The notes under the pieces are model-generated. The model was not told where the DNA came from. It was given only the letters and a program-made list of their open reading frames with translations, and made no database searches. This document shows, in pieces, positions 1 through 7,079 of a stretch of DNA of 7,329 bases. How positions within the stretch are numbered: position 1 is the first letter of the stretch; every line of letters starts with the position of its first letter. The stretch comes from Candidatus Zixiibacteriota bacterium (lineage in GTDB: Bacteria; Zixibacteria; MSB-5A5; WJJR01): NCBI GenBank assembly GCA_014729565.1, contig WJJR01000479.1:1-7329 (forward strand). The letters are read 5' to 3'. The translations under genes were made by a program, and so were the position numbers.

Positions 1-1309
1 CCGAAGCGATGTAATAGTGATCATCAATGATGTGGACATCAGGCTCATCGCCGGTCGCATAGAGGTCCGTTGTGTCGGCCCGCAACGACAACACCGCCTG
101 CCCCGGCGCCACGATGTCGACGTGATCGTTGTACGTTGAAAACGTTGCCAGTTGATCAAGCGCCGTCGATGCACCCACACCGATGGTCATCGAATACGAA
201 CTCGGGTAAAAGACGTGATCGCCACCACTGTTTCCCATTGATGTGACCAGAACGACACCACGCTCATGCGCGAACCGCAGCGCATCTTCAAGCGTCTTCG
301 AGGGAAACTGGCCGCCCCAGCTCATGTTGATAACGCGGGCGCCGCGCATGACGGCGTAGTAGATCGCCCGCGCCGAGACAGAAAAATACGCGTAGGGGAA
401 AATCTTGCAGGCGAAGACGCGCGCCGAATCGGACACGCCGGCGATGCCGATCCCGTTGTCGACCGTTGCCGCGACCGTACCGGCAACGTGGGTCCCGTGA
501 CCGATGGTGTCGGTGACGGAACTGTCCGGCATGACATCCAACGGTGTTTCAATGCGAACGTCACCAGAGAAGTCGTACCCGTAGACGTCGTCGGTAAATC
601 CATTCCGGTCGTCGTCAATACCGTTGTCGGGAATCTCTCCGGCGTTTAGAAACAACCGTTCAATGATGTCCTCGTGGTCGGTATCCAGGCCGGTGTCGAT
701 GATGCAGACGAGGATCGACGATTTCGGCCCGGGGTGGTTGTACACCGATTCAAAACGAACGTCCGCGCCCGGAGAGCCGGTGCGTTCCGCTAACGTATCA
801 TTATTCAATCCCGGAATCCGTTCGACGGCAAAGTACGGTTGTCCGGTGTTTTCCAAATGCCATTGGCGGTCATAGAGCGGATCGTTGGGCGATTGATGAA
901 GTTCGAGCAGACGGTCTATTTCGGCGTATTCCACCCATGGCAGTTGCTCAAGGCGTGCCACAACATCTGCGGCCGTTTCGCCCGCTTCCGTTGCCATCAT
1001 GAAGGTGCGCGAAGCGGGGTGCCCAGACACACCCGCCGACAGCGATGGCCCGGATGGAGTGGCAGGACTCCAAAGCGGCCGCACCCTCGCCACACCGGCA
1101 GCGCGTGACCACTCTCCCACCACATCGGCGGGATTCTGAGCGGCTGCCTTCCGTTGCTGACCCGTAGCCAGGTATCCTGGCCGGACTTTGACAATGACAC
1201 CCTGAGGGGTGGTCGTGACGGTTTGGCTGAATGATGCCTGGGCTCCCACGCATATAAAGAGCGACAGTATCACGAATCCAGAAAGACTCCGTCGTACCGA
1301 ATTGATCAT
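1..1309 (-). CDS. Secreted subtilisin-like serine protease (peptidase S8), C-terminus cut off by window edge
   Basis: Seen: the reading frame is open from an ATG at 1307-1309 to base 1 without a stop, giving 436 residues. A signal peptide is visible: basic VRRS, a hydrophobic stretch about residues 10-22, and a likely cut after AQA (residue 25). Residues about 37-138 look like a propeptide, ending in the typical LEQLPWVEYAE segment. The S8 catalytic domain follows, with Asp205 in IIDTGLD, His271 in GHGTHVAG and the oxyanion-hole Asn360 in SMGNSGG. An Asp/Asn-rich segment near residues 228-240 resembles subtilase calcium-binding loops. The catalytic Ser lies off the window: the frame stops after YIAS, and the one leftover base, G, fits the Gly of a GTSMA motif. 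Start choice: AGGG (1318-1321) lies 8 bases ahead of the ATG. An in-frame ATG at 1331-1333 has a weaker site and would put a charged extension before the signal peptide. Inferred role: exported endopeptidase, last of three proteases on this strand. A dockerin-like tail may follow, as in its neighbours, but is not visible. Confidence 0.93.
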   Translation of the reverse strand, partial: MINSVRRSLSGFVILSLFICVGAQASFSQTVTTTPQGVIVKVRPGYLATGQQRKAAAQNPADVVGEWSRAAGVARVRPLWSPATPSGPSLSAGVSGHPASRTFMMATEAGETAADVVARLEQLPWVEYAEIDRLLELHQSPNDPLYDRQWHLENTGQPYFAVERIPGLNNDTLAERTGSPGADVRFESVYNHPGPKSSILVCIIDTGLDTDHEDIIERLFLNAGEIPDNGIDDDRNGFTDDVYGYDFSGDVRIETPLDVMPDSSVTDTIGHGTHVAGTVAATVDNGIGIAGVSDSARVFACKIFPYAYFSVSARAIYYAVMRGARVINMSWGGQFPSKTLEDALRFAHERGVVLVTSMGNSGGDHVFYPSSYSMTIGVGASTALDQLATFSTYNDHVDIVAPGQAVLSLRADTTDLYATGDEPDVHIIDDHYYIAS

Positions 1310-1462
1310 CGAGATATCCCTATCGCTGCCCATCGCTCAACGCATGAGGGGGCACACCACACCCCTCTGTGACACTACCATTGGAATCGACACACAGTTC
1401 CCACAGGCCAACAGCCACGCATCGATCATGTCAAACCGGCCCTGATGGAGACGGACCGGGGA
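1310..1462. other. 153-base spacer between second and third protease genes
   Basis: This gap separates the stop of the middle protease gene from the start of the third. It has a weak inverted repeat, GAGGGG (1346-1351) and CCCCTC (1362-1367), with a 10-base loop and no T-run on either strand, so it is a poor intrinsic terminator. A minus-strand TTGACA (complement of 1429-1434) has no acceptable -10 element at 16-18 bases. The third gene could therefore be read through from upstream or have its own unrecognised promoter. Nothing else stands out. Confidence 0.5.
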
Positions 1463-3418
1463 TTACAGCGTGCACGGGTCGCAGGGCAGGGGGCCGTTGA
1501 AGAAGATGTGTTCTATCAAATAGTTGAGATCAACGGCATCGGCAACCCCGTCGCAGGTGAGATCGGCCCGCGTGATCGGGCATCCCTCATCCTGGATGTC
1601 GGGTTCATTAAAGAAGATTACATTGATCAGCGCGTTCAAGTCTACGGCGTCCAGAACTCCGCTAAAGTCAAGATCGGCCTGATGCAAACAGAGGCATCCG
1701 TCCAGAATCGTGATGGTTACAGTGGCGCTGTCGGCATCGACGCCATCGGAGGCAACAAAGAGGATGTCGTACACACCCTGCTGAGTGATCTCCGGAGTCA
1801 CGCTGAACACGCCGATCCCATTGCCGCTGTCCACAAATGTGGCGTTGGCCATTGTGTCTGACGACAAAGAGACCGGGGTGAAGTTCGAGTCTTCGGCGCT
1901 GACGATGAATTCCAGCGTTTCGAGTTCCGTTACCGTTTGCGCCCCCGGAACGGTGAGGTTCGGGGCAAACTCGGTCGTCAACGCTTGCAGTGTGGCCCGT
2001 CCATTGATCCGTCCCCAGCCGTGGTAGTGGTCAAATCCCGGTGTATCCTCCGAGACGCGTCCCACCTGGTCATCGGCAGCCGCACGCATGAGTTCTCGGA
2101 TCTCAGCGGGCGTGTAATTGGGGCGCAGCGATTTGATCAGGGAGCCCAAACCCGCCGCGTGAGGTGTTGCCATCGAGGTACCGCACTTGTAGCTATAACT
2201 TCCATTGGGCACGGTGGACCACACCCAGTTGCCCGGTGCACAGATGTCGATGTAGTCGCCGTAGTTCGACCCCGGTGATCCGCAGAATGGATGGGCACGA
2301 TTGTCGTCGGAGTCCGTGCCGCCGACGGCGATTATCTCCGGAAACGCCGCCGGGTAGTGCGGATCACCAACATCATCATTGCCCATCGCCGCAAAAATCG
2401 TCACGCCATTGAGTTCAGCGTACTCGGCAGCGTCCTGTTCGACCGATGACGGCGACATGGAACCGAGTGACATGCTGACGATATCAGCGCCGTTGTCAAC
2501 GGCATAGGTCATTGCAGCCGCCACGCCGGTTGCCGATCCCGATCCCGAAGCGCCCAGAGCCTTCAACACCATGATCTGGCAGTTCCAATCCATGCCGGCA
2601 ATCCCAATGCCGTTGTCCGACTCGGCGGCGGCAATGCCGGCGCAGTGCGATCCGTGTGAATGATCATCGTCGATATTGTTGTTGTGATTATAGAAATTCC
2701 ATCCCCGGAAGTCGGATATGTAGCCATTGCTGTCGGCATCCCATCCGTCAGTACCTTCGTCGGTATTGTACCAAATGCGGCTGTCGAGATCGGGGTGATC
2801 GTAGTCGATTCCGGTGTCGATGATGGCAAGCACCACGTTGGTGTCACCGGTCGTATGATCCCACGCCCCTTCCATGCTGAGATCGGCGCCGGCGGTGCCG
2901 TGATCGGCGGGCGGCTGAATGCCGGTGTTGCGCAAGGGGTATTGGTGAGATGAGAAATACGGATCACTCGGAGTCAGTTGCGATTCGGTGATTGTTACGA
3001 CTACGTCGTATTCGACGAACTCCACGTCGGGAAGTTGCTCAATCTGCTTTTTCAAGGCGTCGGCATCGCGCCCGACGGGGACATCGATTACCACGTACTC
3101 GGCGAGACGATTCCTCAACGCATCGGCGGCCTTGTGGTGTGTTGCCGGAAGGGACGAAATCGGTTGCCGCAATTCGGTAATGCCGTCGCCGGTCACAAGC
3201 GCATCGAAGGACGGGCGGCCTGTCGTACCCGCTGACAGTTTCTGTGGAGCGCCGGTGGTTGGTGCTAACTTCACGACCAGGCGCGAACGGTCAAGATCAT
3301 CACCCGCCGCGGCGCCGGCATCGGTGATCCCAATCAGGAGCAACAGAACTGACACGATGGTCAGGACATTGCGTACCTGCGGCATGGTCCGTACAACTCG
3401 ATTTCCATTGCTCGTCAT
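1463..3418 (-). CDS. Secreted subtilisin-like protease (S8) with dockerin-like C-terminal module
   Basis: 651 residues. GAGGT (complement of 3426-3430) sits 7 bases before the ATG, supporting this start; Met12 would give a more compact signal peptide. The hydrophobic core is about residues 18-31, with likely cleavage near AAA (36-38). Residues about 45-140 form an I9-like propeptide ending in LPDVEFVEYDV. Catalytic residues visible: Asp201 in IIDTGID, His255 in SHGSHCAG, oxyanion Asn347 in AAMGND, and Ser415 in CGTSMATPH. Cys259, four residues after the His, matches the position of the free Cys73 of proteinase K (family knowledge). Residues about 484-572 are an Ig/cadherin-like beta domain ending in a DGVDADSATVTITI strand. 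Residues 575-649 hold two EF-hand/dockerin-type loops, with Asp582/Asp584/Ser586/Asp590/Asp593 and Asp619/Thr621/Asp623/Asp627/Asp630. Inferred: an exported, self-activating endopeptidase whose tail binds calcium and serves anchoring or assembly. Middle gene of the array, 32 bases downstream of the first; co-transcription is likely. Confidence 0.95.
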   Translation of the reverse strand: MTSNGNRVVRTMPQVRNVLTIVSVLLLLIGITDAGAAAGDDLDRSRLVVKLAPTTGAPQKLSAGTTGRPSFDALVTGDGITELRQPISSLPATHHKAADALRNRLAEYVVIDVPVGRDADALKKQIEQLPDVEFVEYDVVVTITESQLTPSDPYFSSHQYPLRNTGIQPPADHGTAGADLSMEGAWDHTTGDTNVVLAIIDTGIDYDHPDLDSRIWYNTDEGTDGWDADSNGYISDFRGWNFYNHNNNIDDDHSHGSHCAGIAAAESDNGIGIAGMDWNCQIMVLKALGASGSGSATGVAAAMTYAVDNGADIVSMSLGSMSPSSVEQDAAEYAELNGVTIFAAMGNDDVGDPHYPAAFPEIIAVGGTDSDDNRAHPFCGSPGSNYGDYIDICAPGNWVWSTVPNGSYSYKCGTSMATPHAAGLGSLIKSLRPNYTPAEIRELMRAAADDQVGRVSEDTPGFDHYHGWGRINGRATLQALTTEFAPNLTVPGAQTVTELETLEFIVSAEDSNFTPVSLSSDTMANATFVDSGNGIGVFSVTPEITQQGVYDILFVASDGVDADSATVTITILDGCLCLHQADLDFSGVLDAVDLNALINVIFFNEPDIQDEGCPITRADLTCDGVADAVDLNYLIEHIFFNGPLPCDPCTL

Positions 3419-3425
3419 GATGGTG

Positions 3426-3430
3426 ACCTC
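3426..3430 (-). promoter_or_regulatory. Ribosome binding site of the middle protease gene
   Basis: The minus strand reads GAGGT here, 7 bases before the ATG at 3416-3418. It supports the first Met rather than Met12 as the translation start and lies inside the 32-base gap after the preceding gene. Confidence 0.7.
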
Positions 3431-3437
3431 ATCGGTA

Positions 3438-3457
3438 TAATTAAACTCATTTAATTA
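3438..3457. repeat. Perfect AT-only inverted repeat across a gene junction
   Basis: TAATTAAA (3438-3445) and TTTAATTA (3450-3457) form a perfect 8-base inverted repeat around the loop CTCA. The right arm covers the TAA stop codon of the upstream protease gene (complement of 3451-3453). The left arm ends 7 bases before the next gene's ribosome binding site. An all-AT stem is too weak for a terminator and has no GC core. It is more likely a protein-binding site, a local mRNA element affecting coupling or stability, or chance in a short AT-rich spacer. Confidence 0.6.
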
Positions 3458-5613
3458 ACGCACGGATCGCACGGACCCGGTCCATTAAAAAACAAATGAT
3501 CGATGAAACCCGATAGATCGTTGGCATCGGGAGCATCGTCGCAGTTGAAATCCGCCCGCGTTTTCGTACAGTCCGGATCTTGCGGATTGGGGCCATTGAA
3601 AAACAGCGCGTCGATCATGCCATTCAGATCATTGGCATCGAGCACGGCGTTCTCGTCGAAGTCACTCTGGTACGGACAGTCGCAGGGAGGTCCCACAATG
3701 GTGATCGATCCGGACGTGAACGCGTCCGGAGTCCCATCATCAAATGCCGACGTCAGCCGCAGCCGGGTCGAGGACCCGAGCTGGGCGGAATCGACAAGTT
3801 CGGCCTGGCCGACTTCCGCCAGGAAATGAGGACGAACCCACAGATTGGCAACGACACCCGTCCCGGCCGGCAGGAAGTTCGACGTGCCACCTCCCACATT
3901 GGCTCGAAGCACATAGCCCACCTCGCCATTGAACCGGTTATCGAATACCAGTTGGATTTGCTCAAAGTCAACGGTCCGCGGGCCGCGTGTCAACGAGTCG
4001 AGGTAGATCGTTGCCGGACCAGTCGTGCGGATGGGAAGATAGATCTCGCCCACCGGATGCGAGTTCGACAACGTGATGGGGAGTGGCGCTTCGGATCCTG
4101 TTTCGACTTCGATGTCACCATACCAGACCGAATCCACCGGATCGAACAGTGGTGCAATTGCTGCCGCCAGGTTCGGGCGCGGTCCGATGTGTCGAATCAA
4201 GTTTGGATTCTGCTGCGGACTCCCCGTTGGAACGAGGAGCGCCAGAGCCGAATCCGAATCGAGGGTACTGCCGAGCATGTTTGTGAATATCCCGGAGAGG
4301 CACGCGACAGCGCCGGTGACAATCGGAGATGCGGAGGATGTCCCGCTGAACGAATTAGTATACCAGGAGTCTTCACTGCCGCCGTTGTAGAGGTTGGCAT
4401 AACCCGTGGTGTACACGGCCACGCCGTATCCCTGCAAATTGACCCGTTCGCCCCAGTTCGAGAAGTCGAGTTTGGATCGGTCATTGCTGCCGCCACCCAC
4501 CGGAGGATTACCCGCACCACACATGATCGCGTGAGAGTGGCGAAACGTCGTATCGAAGAAACTGGTGTAAATCGGATCATCAAGATCTTCCGCGCCGTTA
4601 CCGGCCGCTTCACAGACGATCACACCGTTGGCGTACGCGTTCAGGATAGCGTCGAAGTTTCCTTGGAAATACTCCATCGGGACATAACCCCGTTGGTCCT
4701 CACGACCCTGGAAATTGAAGCGTGGTCCCGGCTTGTGCAGCTCGATGAGGACCAGGTCGCCCGGTTCCGAATGGAGCACCGCCTGGTCCATGGCGCCCGC
4801 CATCGACTGGGTTGTAACCGAGGACACCCCAATGTCAGCATTGTACGATATCCCCGTCGTTCCGAAATCATTGCGGTCGGAGACCATTTCGCCCAGAACC
4901 GCTGTGCCGTGATTACGGTCATCGGAGATGGAACCGACCACCACCGCCGATGCACCCTTGGACAAATCCTCGTGAGTCAATTGCCACCCGAATTCGATGT
5001 CGATGATCTGGACGCCGGTCCCATCGCCGCCAGGCAGTGTCCAGGCCGCGCGGGCGTCAACGCCGCCAGGTGCAACATCGATATAGTTCTCGTCTTCCTC
5101 CCAGTGCGGTGTGGTGGTGACCTCGTGAAAGGATGCCACCTCAGGGAGCGGTTCGTAGTACGCGATTTCCACGTCATCGAGCGCATTCAATTCAGCGATC
5201 GCGGTCTGCGCCTGTTCCGGTGAGCTGATTGGTGTGCGGTAATAAAGCGACATGTCGGGCAGGTTCATCTGCACTCGATCCTCGGCAGCCATCCGTCGCT
5301 CGCGGATCGTGACCGCATCCCCCGCGACGAGCGGCACCAACGGTGTCATGCCATGCCGGGCGATCACGCTGCTCACTGGCACGGCGTCCGAACCGCTCAG
5401 CCGCGCCTGTTGGCGTTGCACTTCAGCATTCCGATGGAACTTCACCACCACATGACCGGAGGTGACATCTGAACTGAGCCTCAGTGATTGGGGTTTGATT
5501 ACAGGACGCAACGGAGCATACGATCCGACGACATCGGTGTGGTTGCGTGCCCATGACACATCGCCGATCATCGCACACGCGATGATCAAAGTCCAAGCCG
5601 CCAACTTCTTCAT
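3451..5613 (-). CDS. Secreted subtilisin-like protease (S8, GTSSASP type) with beta-sandwich and dockerin-like C-terminus
   Basis: 720 residues from the ATG at 5611-5613. The frame is open further upstream to a Met at 5766, but MKKLAAWTLIIACAMIGDVSWA is a clean signal peptide (cut after Ala22). AGGT lies 7 bases before this ATG, and the upstream extension would overlap the promoter. Residues about 52-155 look like a propeptide. The catalytic residues are less standard than in the neighbours but complete: Asp205 in IIDIEFGW, His235 in NHGTAVLGE, oxyanion Asn339 in EAAGNG and Ser426 in SGTSSASP. Residues about 494-641 form a beta-rich domain resembling cohesin-like domains (VETGSEAPLPITLSNS early, GTGVVANLWV late). 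Residues 644-718 are two EF-hand/dockerin-type loops, with Asp651/Asp653/Asn655/Asp659/Asp662 and Asp688/Asn690/Asp692/Asp696/Asp699. Inferred: exported endopeptidase, promoter-proximal gene of the array. The substrate is unknown; the protease assignment is firm and the cohesin-like label is tentative. Confidence 0.95.
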   Translation of the reverse strand: MKKLAAWTLIIACAMIGDVSWARNHTDVVGSYAPLRPVIKPQSLRLSSDVTSGHVVVKFHRNAEVQRQQARLSGSDAVPVSSVIARHGMTPLVPLVAGDAVTIRERRMAAEDRVQMNLPDMSLYYRTPISSPEQAQTAIAELNALDDVEIAYYEPLPEVASFHEVTTTPHWEEDENYIDVAPGGVDARAAWTLPGGDGTGVQIIDIEFGWQLTHEDLSKGASAVVVGSISDDRNHGTAVLGEMVSDRNDFGTTGISYNADIGVSSVTTQSMAGAMDQAVLHSEPGDLVLIELHKPGPRFNFQGREDQRGYVPMEYFQGNFDAILNAYANGVIVCEAAGNGAEDLDDPIYTSFFDTTFRHSHAIMCGAGNPPVGGGSNDRSKLDFSNWGERVNLQGYGVAVYTTGYANLYNGGSEDSWYTNSFSGTSSASPIVTGAVACLSGIFTNMLGSTLDSDSALALLVPTGSPQQNPNLIRHIGPRPNLAAAIAPLFDPVDSVWYGDIEVETGSEAPLPITLSNSHPVGEIYLPIRTTGPATIYLDSLTRGPRTVDFEQIQLVFDNRFNGEVGYVLRANVGGGTSNFLPAGTGVVANLWVRPHFLAEVGQAELVDSAQLGSSTRLRLTSAFDDGTPDAFTSGSITIVGPPCDCPYQSDFDENAVLDANDLNGMIDALFFNGPNPQDPDCTKTRADFNCDDAPDANDLSGFIDHLFFNGPGPCDPCVN

Positions 5614-5620
5614 CTGTACA

Positions 5621-5625
5621 ACCTG
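5621..5625 (-). promoter_or_regulatory. Ribosome binding site deciding the start of the first protease gene
   Basis: The minus strand reads CAGGT, with AGGT 7 bases before the ATG at 5611-5613. It favours this start over the in-frame ATG 153 bases upstream (5764-5766), whose coding extension is not signal-like and would run through the promoter. Confidence 0.65.
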
Positions 5626-5681
5626 CCTTTGTGGTCCAAGGCCAGACCTGGATGGTGAGGGACCCAGTAGACCGTGGGATA

Positions 5682-5738
5682 TCCAATCAACGAGTAAAGT
5701 ACGCCACTGTAGGGTACGCGTACCAGCAACTGATTGGA
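5682..5738. promoter_or_regulatory. Nested inverted repeats at the protease start point and leader (operator candidate)
   Basis: Two symmetrical elements lie just downstream of the -10 box. The first is a perfect 12-base palindrome, GGTACGCGTACC (5713-5724). The second is a perfect 8-base inverted repeat, TCCAATCA (5682-5689) and TGATTGGA (5731-5738), enclosing the first. The right arm directly abuts the -10 hexamer and would span the transcription start. A copy of GTACGC at 5699-5704 repeats the half-site at 5714-5719, 15 bases apart. Position and symmetry suit repressor binding; a leader RNA hairpin from the palindrome is also possible. No regulator gene is in the window, so the factor is unknown. 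Confidence 0.5.
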
Positions 5739-5766
5739 AATATACATTACGCGGCATCATTGTCAA
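5739..5766 (-). promoter_or_regulatory. Sigma-70-type promoter for the protease array
   Basis: On the minus strand TTGACA (complement of 5761-5766) is followed after 16 bases by TATATT (complement of 5739-5744). This is a perfect -35 box and a near-consensus -10 box with acceptable spacing. Transcription would begin around 5732, leaving a leader of about 120 bases before the ATG at 5611-5613. It is the only strong promoter match I found on this strand and probably serves the first two protease genes, perhaps all three. Confidence 0.65.
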
Positions 5767-5912
5767 GTTCGGAACCCAAAGTCTTTCAATAGATTGCAGC
5801 CATTTCTATGTGACTCAAACAGTCGCTGTCGGGATTTTCTTAAGACGCAAGTGTCTCCGGTGGATTCACCTGTATGCCGTGTGTACCATGCACCACGTTG
5901 AGCACTGATGGT
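5767..5912. other. Rest of the divergent intergenic region
   Basis: This is the part of the 315-base gap (5614-5928) upstream of the dehydrogenase gene. I see no convincing plus-strand -35/-10 pair. Short symmetries exist, TCTTAAGA (5838-5845) and GGTG-GATT-CACC (5859-5870), but both are small enough to be chance. The dehydrogenase promoter must be here but is not recognisable by consensus, which may mean it is activator-dependent or uses another sigma factor. Confidence 0.4.
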
Positions 5913-5920
5913 GGAAGGAG
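5913..5920 (+). promoter_or_regulatory. Strong ribosome binding site deciding the dehydrogenase start
   Basis: GGAAGGAG ends 8 bases before the ATG at 5929-5931. The alternative in-frame ATG at 5908 lies upstream of this site, so starting there would put the Shine-Dalgarno sequence inside the gene and add seven residues before the MKILVLGAG Rossmann strand. Confidence 0.85.
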
Positions 5921-5928
5921 ATACATCG

Positions 5929-7071
5929 ATGAAGATACTGGTTTTGGGAGCGGGTCTCATGGCCCAGGGCGCCGTTTTCGACTATCTGCAAAACGACGAT
6001 GTCTCAGCGATCACGGTGGCCGACAACAGTCCCGATGCTCTCGCGCGTATTCAGAAACGATTTCCCGATGACCGACTGCGCGCCGAGACATTCGATGCCC
6101 GCGATGACCGTCAAATCGAAGAATTGATGAAAGACGTCGACGGTGTGTTTGGTGCCGTTCACTACGGATTCAATCTCGCCTTTTCCCGCGCCGCCATTGC
6201 CACCGGGACCCACATGGTGGATCTGGGTGGCAACAACGACGTGGTCGCATCGCAAATGGCCTTGTCGGAGGACGCCGAGAAAGCGGGCGTAACCATCACT
6301 CCCGACTGCGGTTTGGCGCCGGGTATGGTCGCGGTGTTGGTCAAATGGGGAATTGAACGGTTCCGCTGGGTCGATACCGTGCGCATTCGTGTCGGCGGAT
6401 TGCCGCGCCATCCGAAGCCACCGTTTCATTATGAACGTTTGTTTTCCATCGAAGGATTAATCAACGAGTACGTCGAGGCACCGATCCGTCTGGAAAACGG
6501 ACGTATCGTTACCGCTGAGCCGTTGGGCGATCTCGAAACGTTGACCTTTGCCGAGCCGGCCGGGACATTGGAAGCGTTTAATACGTCCGGCGGTGTGTCG
6601 ACCATGCCCGAGTCATTCGGCGATCGTCTCAACAATCTCGACTACAAGACACTGCGGTACCCGGGCCATGCGCACGCCATGCACTGGTTGTACCACCTCG
6701 GCTTGTTCAGTTCCCAACCGGTTACGGTCGGTGATGCGACCGTTGTGCCGAGGCAGTTGACGGCATCGGCCATCCGCGATCATGTCCCCGAGGGTGAGGA
6801 CGACATGACCGTTGTGCGTGTCGAATTCGCCGGCCCCGACGGTGAGCAGCACCGTGTGCATCGACTGGATATCATCGACACCTACAACGCCGAACAGCAA
6901 TTGACATCGATGATGCGGATGACGGCGTTCCCTGCCGCGATCGTATCGCAAATGCAGTGCGATGGACGCATCACGGCACGGGGAGTTGTCCCGCAGGAAC
7001 GTTGCGTCGAGGGCAACACGTTTGTCGAGGAGCTGGTGAAGCGGGGAATCGCAATCACCGGTTTGGAGTAG
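5929..7071 (+). CDS. Saccharopine dehydrogenase-family oxidoreductase, lysine 6-dehydrogenase-like
   Basis: 380 residues, cytoplasmic, no signal peptide. The N-terminus is a Rossmann nucleotide-binding fold: LGAGLMAQG (residues 6-14), then Asp32 at the end of the second beta strand (ITVAD), a residue that usually favours NAD over NADP. Conserved family stretches follow: THMVDLGGNND (94-104), TPDCGLAPGM (124-133), the FNTSGGVSTMPESF loop (217-230) and LDYKTLRYPGHA (237-248). Length and these motifs match my memory of bacterial lysine 6-dehydrogenases (about 385 residues), which oxidatively deaminate the epsilon-amino group of L-lysine with NAD to give, after ring closure, piperideine-6-carboxylate. 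Other members of the fold act on saccharopine or carboxynorspermidine, so the substrate is not certain. The gene diverges from the protease array and has a strong ribosome binding site; a hairpin follows its stop. A link to use of peptide-derived lysine is speculation. Confidence 0.9.
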   Translation: MKILVLGAGLMAQGAVFDYLQNDDVSAITVADNSPDALARIQKRFPDDRLRAETFDARDDRQIEELMKDVDGVFGAVHYGFNLAFSRAAIATGTHMVDLGGNNDVVASQMALSEDAEKAGVTITPDCGLAPGMVAVLVKWGIERFRWVDTVRIRVGGLPRHPKPPFHYERLFSIEGLINEYVEAPIRLENGRIVTAEPLGDLETLTFAEPAGTLEAFNTSGGVSTMPESFGDRLNNLDYKTLRYPGHAHAMHWLYHLGLFSSQPVTVGDATVVPRQLTASAIRDHVPEGEDDMTVVRVEFAGPDGEQHRVHRLDIIDTYNAEQQLTSMMRMTAFPAAIVSQMQCDGRITARGVVPQERCVEGNTFVEELVKRGIAITGLE

Positions 7072-7079
7072 CCGATTCA

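Noticed and set aside
322..618. 98-residue minus-strand frame inside the third protease gene
   Set aside because: It is a different frame of the same strand; the overlapping frame carries the Asp, His and Asn motifs of a subtilase.
1429..1434. Perfect minus-strand TTGACA upstream of the third protease gene
   Set aside because: No -10-like hexamer at 16-18 bases; the sequence at 17 bases reads TTGGCC.
3436..3441. Perfect plus-strand TATAAT in the gap between two protease genes
   Set aside because: No -35-like element at suitable distance, and it would only drive antisense transcription; it is probably a by-product of the AT-rich inverted repeat.
3580..5223. 547-residue open frame on the plus strand opposite the first protease gene
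   Set aside because: It is fully antisense to a protein with clear catalytic motifs, has no recognisable domain, and long antisense frames are common opposite GC-biased genes.
5614..5766. 51-residue N-terminal extension of the first protease
   Set aside because: The frame is open, but the ribosome binding site and signal peptide point to the ATG at 5611-5613, and the extension covers the promoter.
5908..5928. Seven-residue N-terminal extension of the dehydrogenase
   Set aside because: This ATG precedes the strong GGAAGGAG site at 5913-5920, which serves the ATG at 5929.
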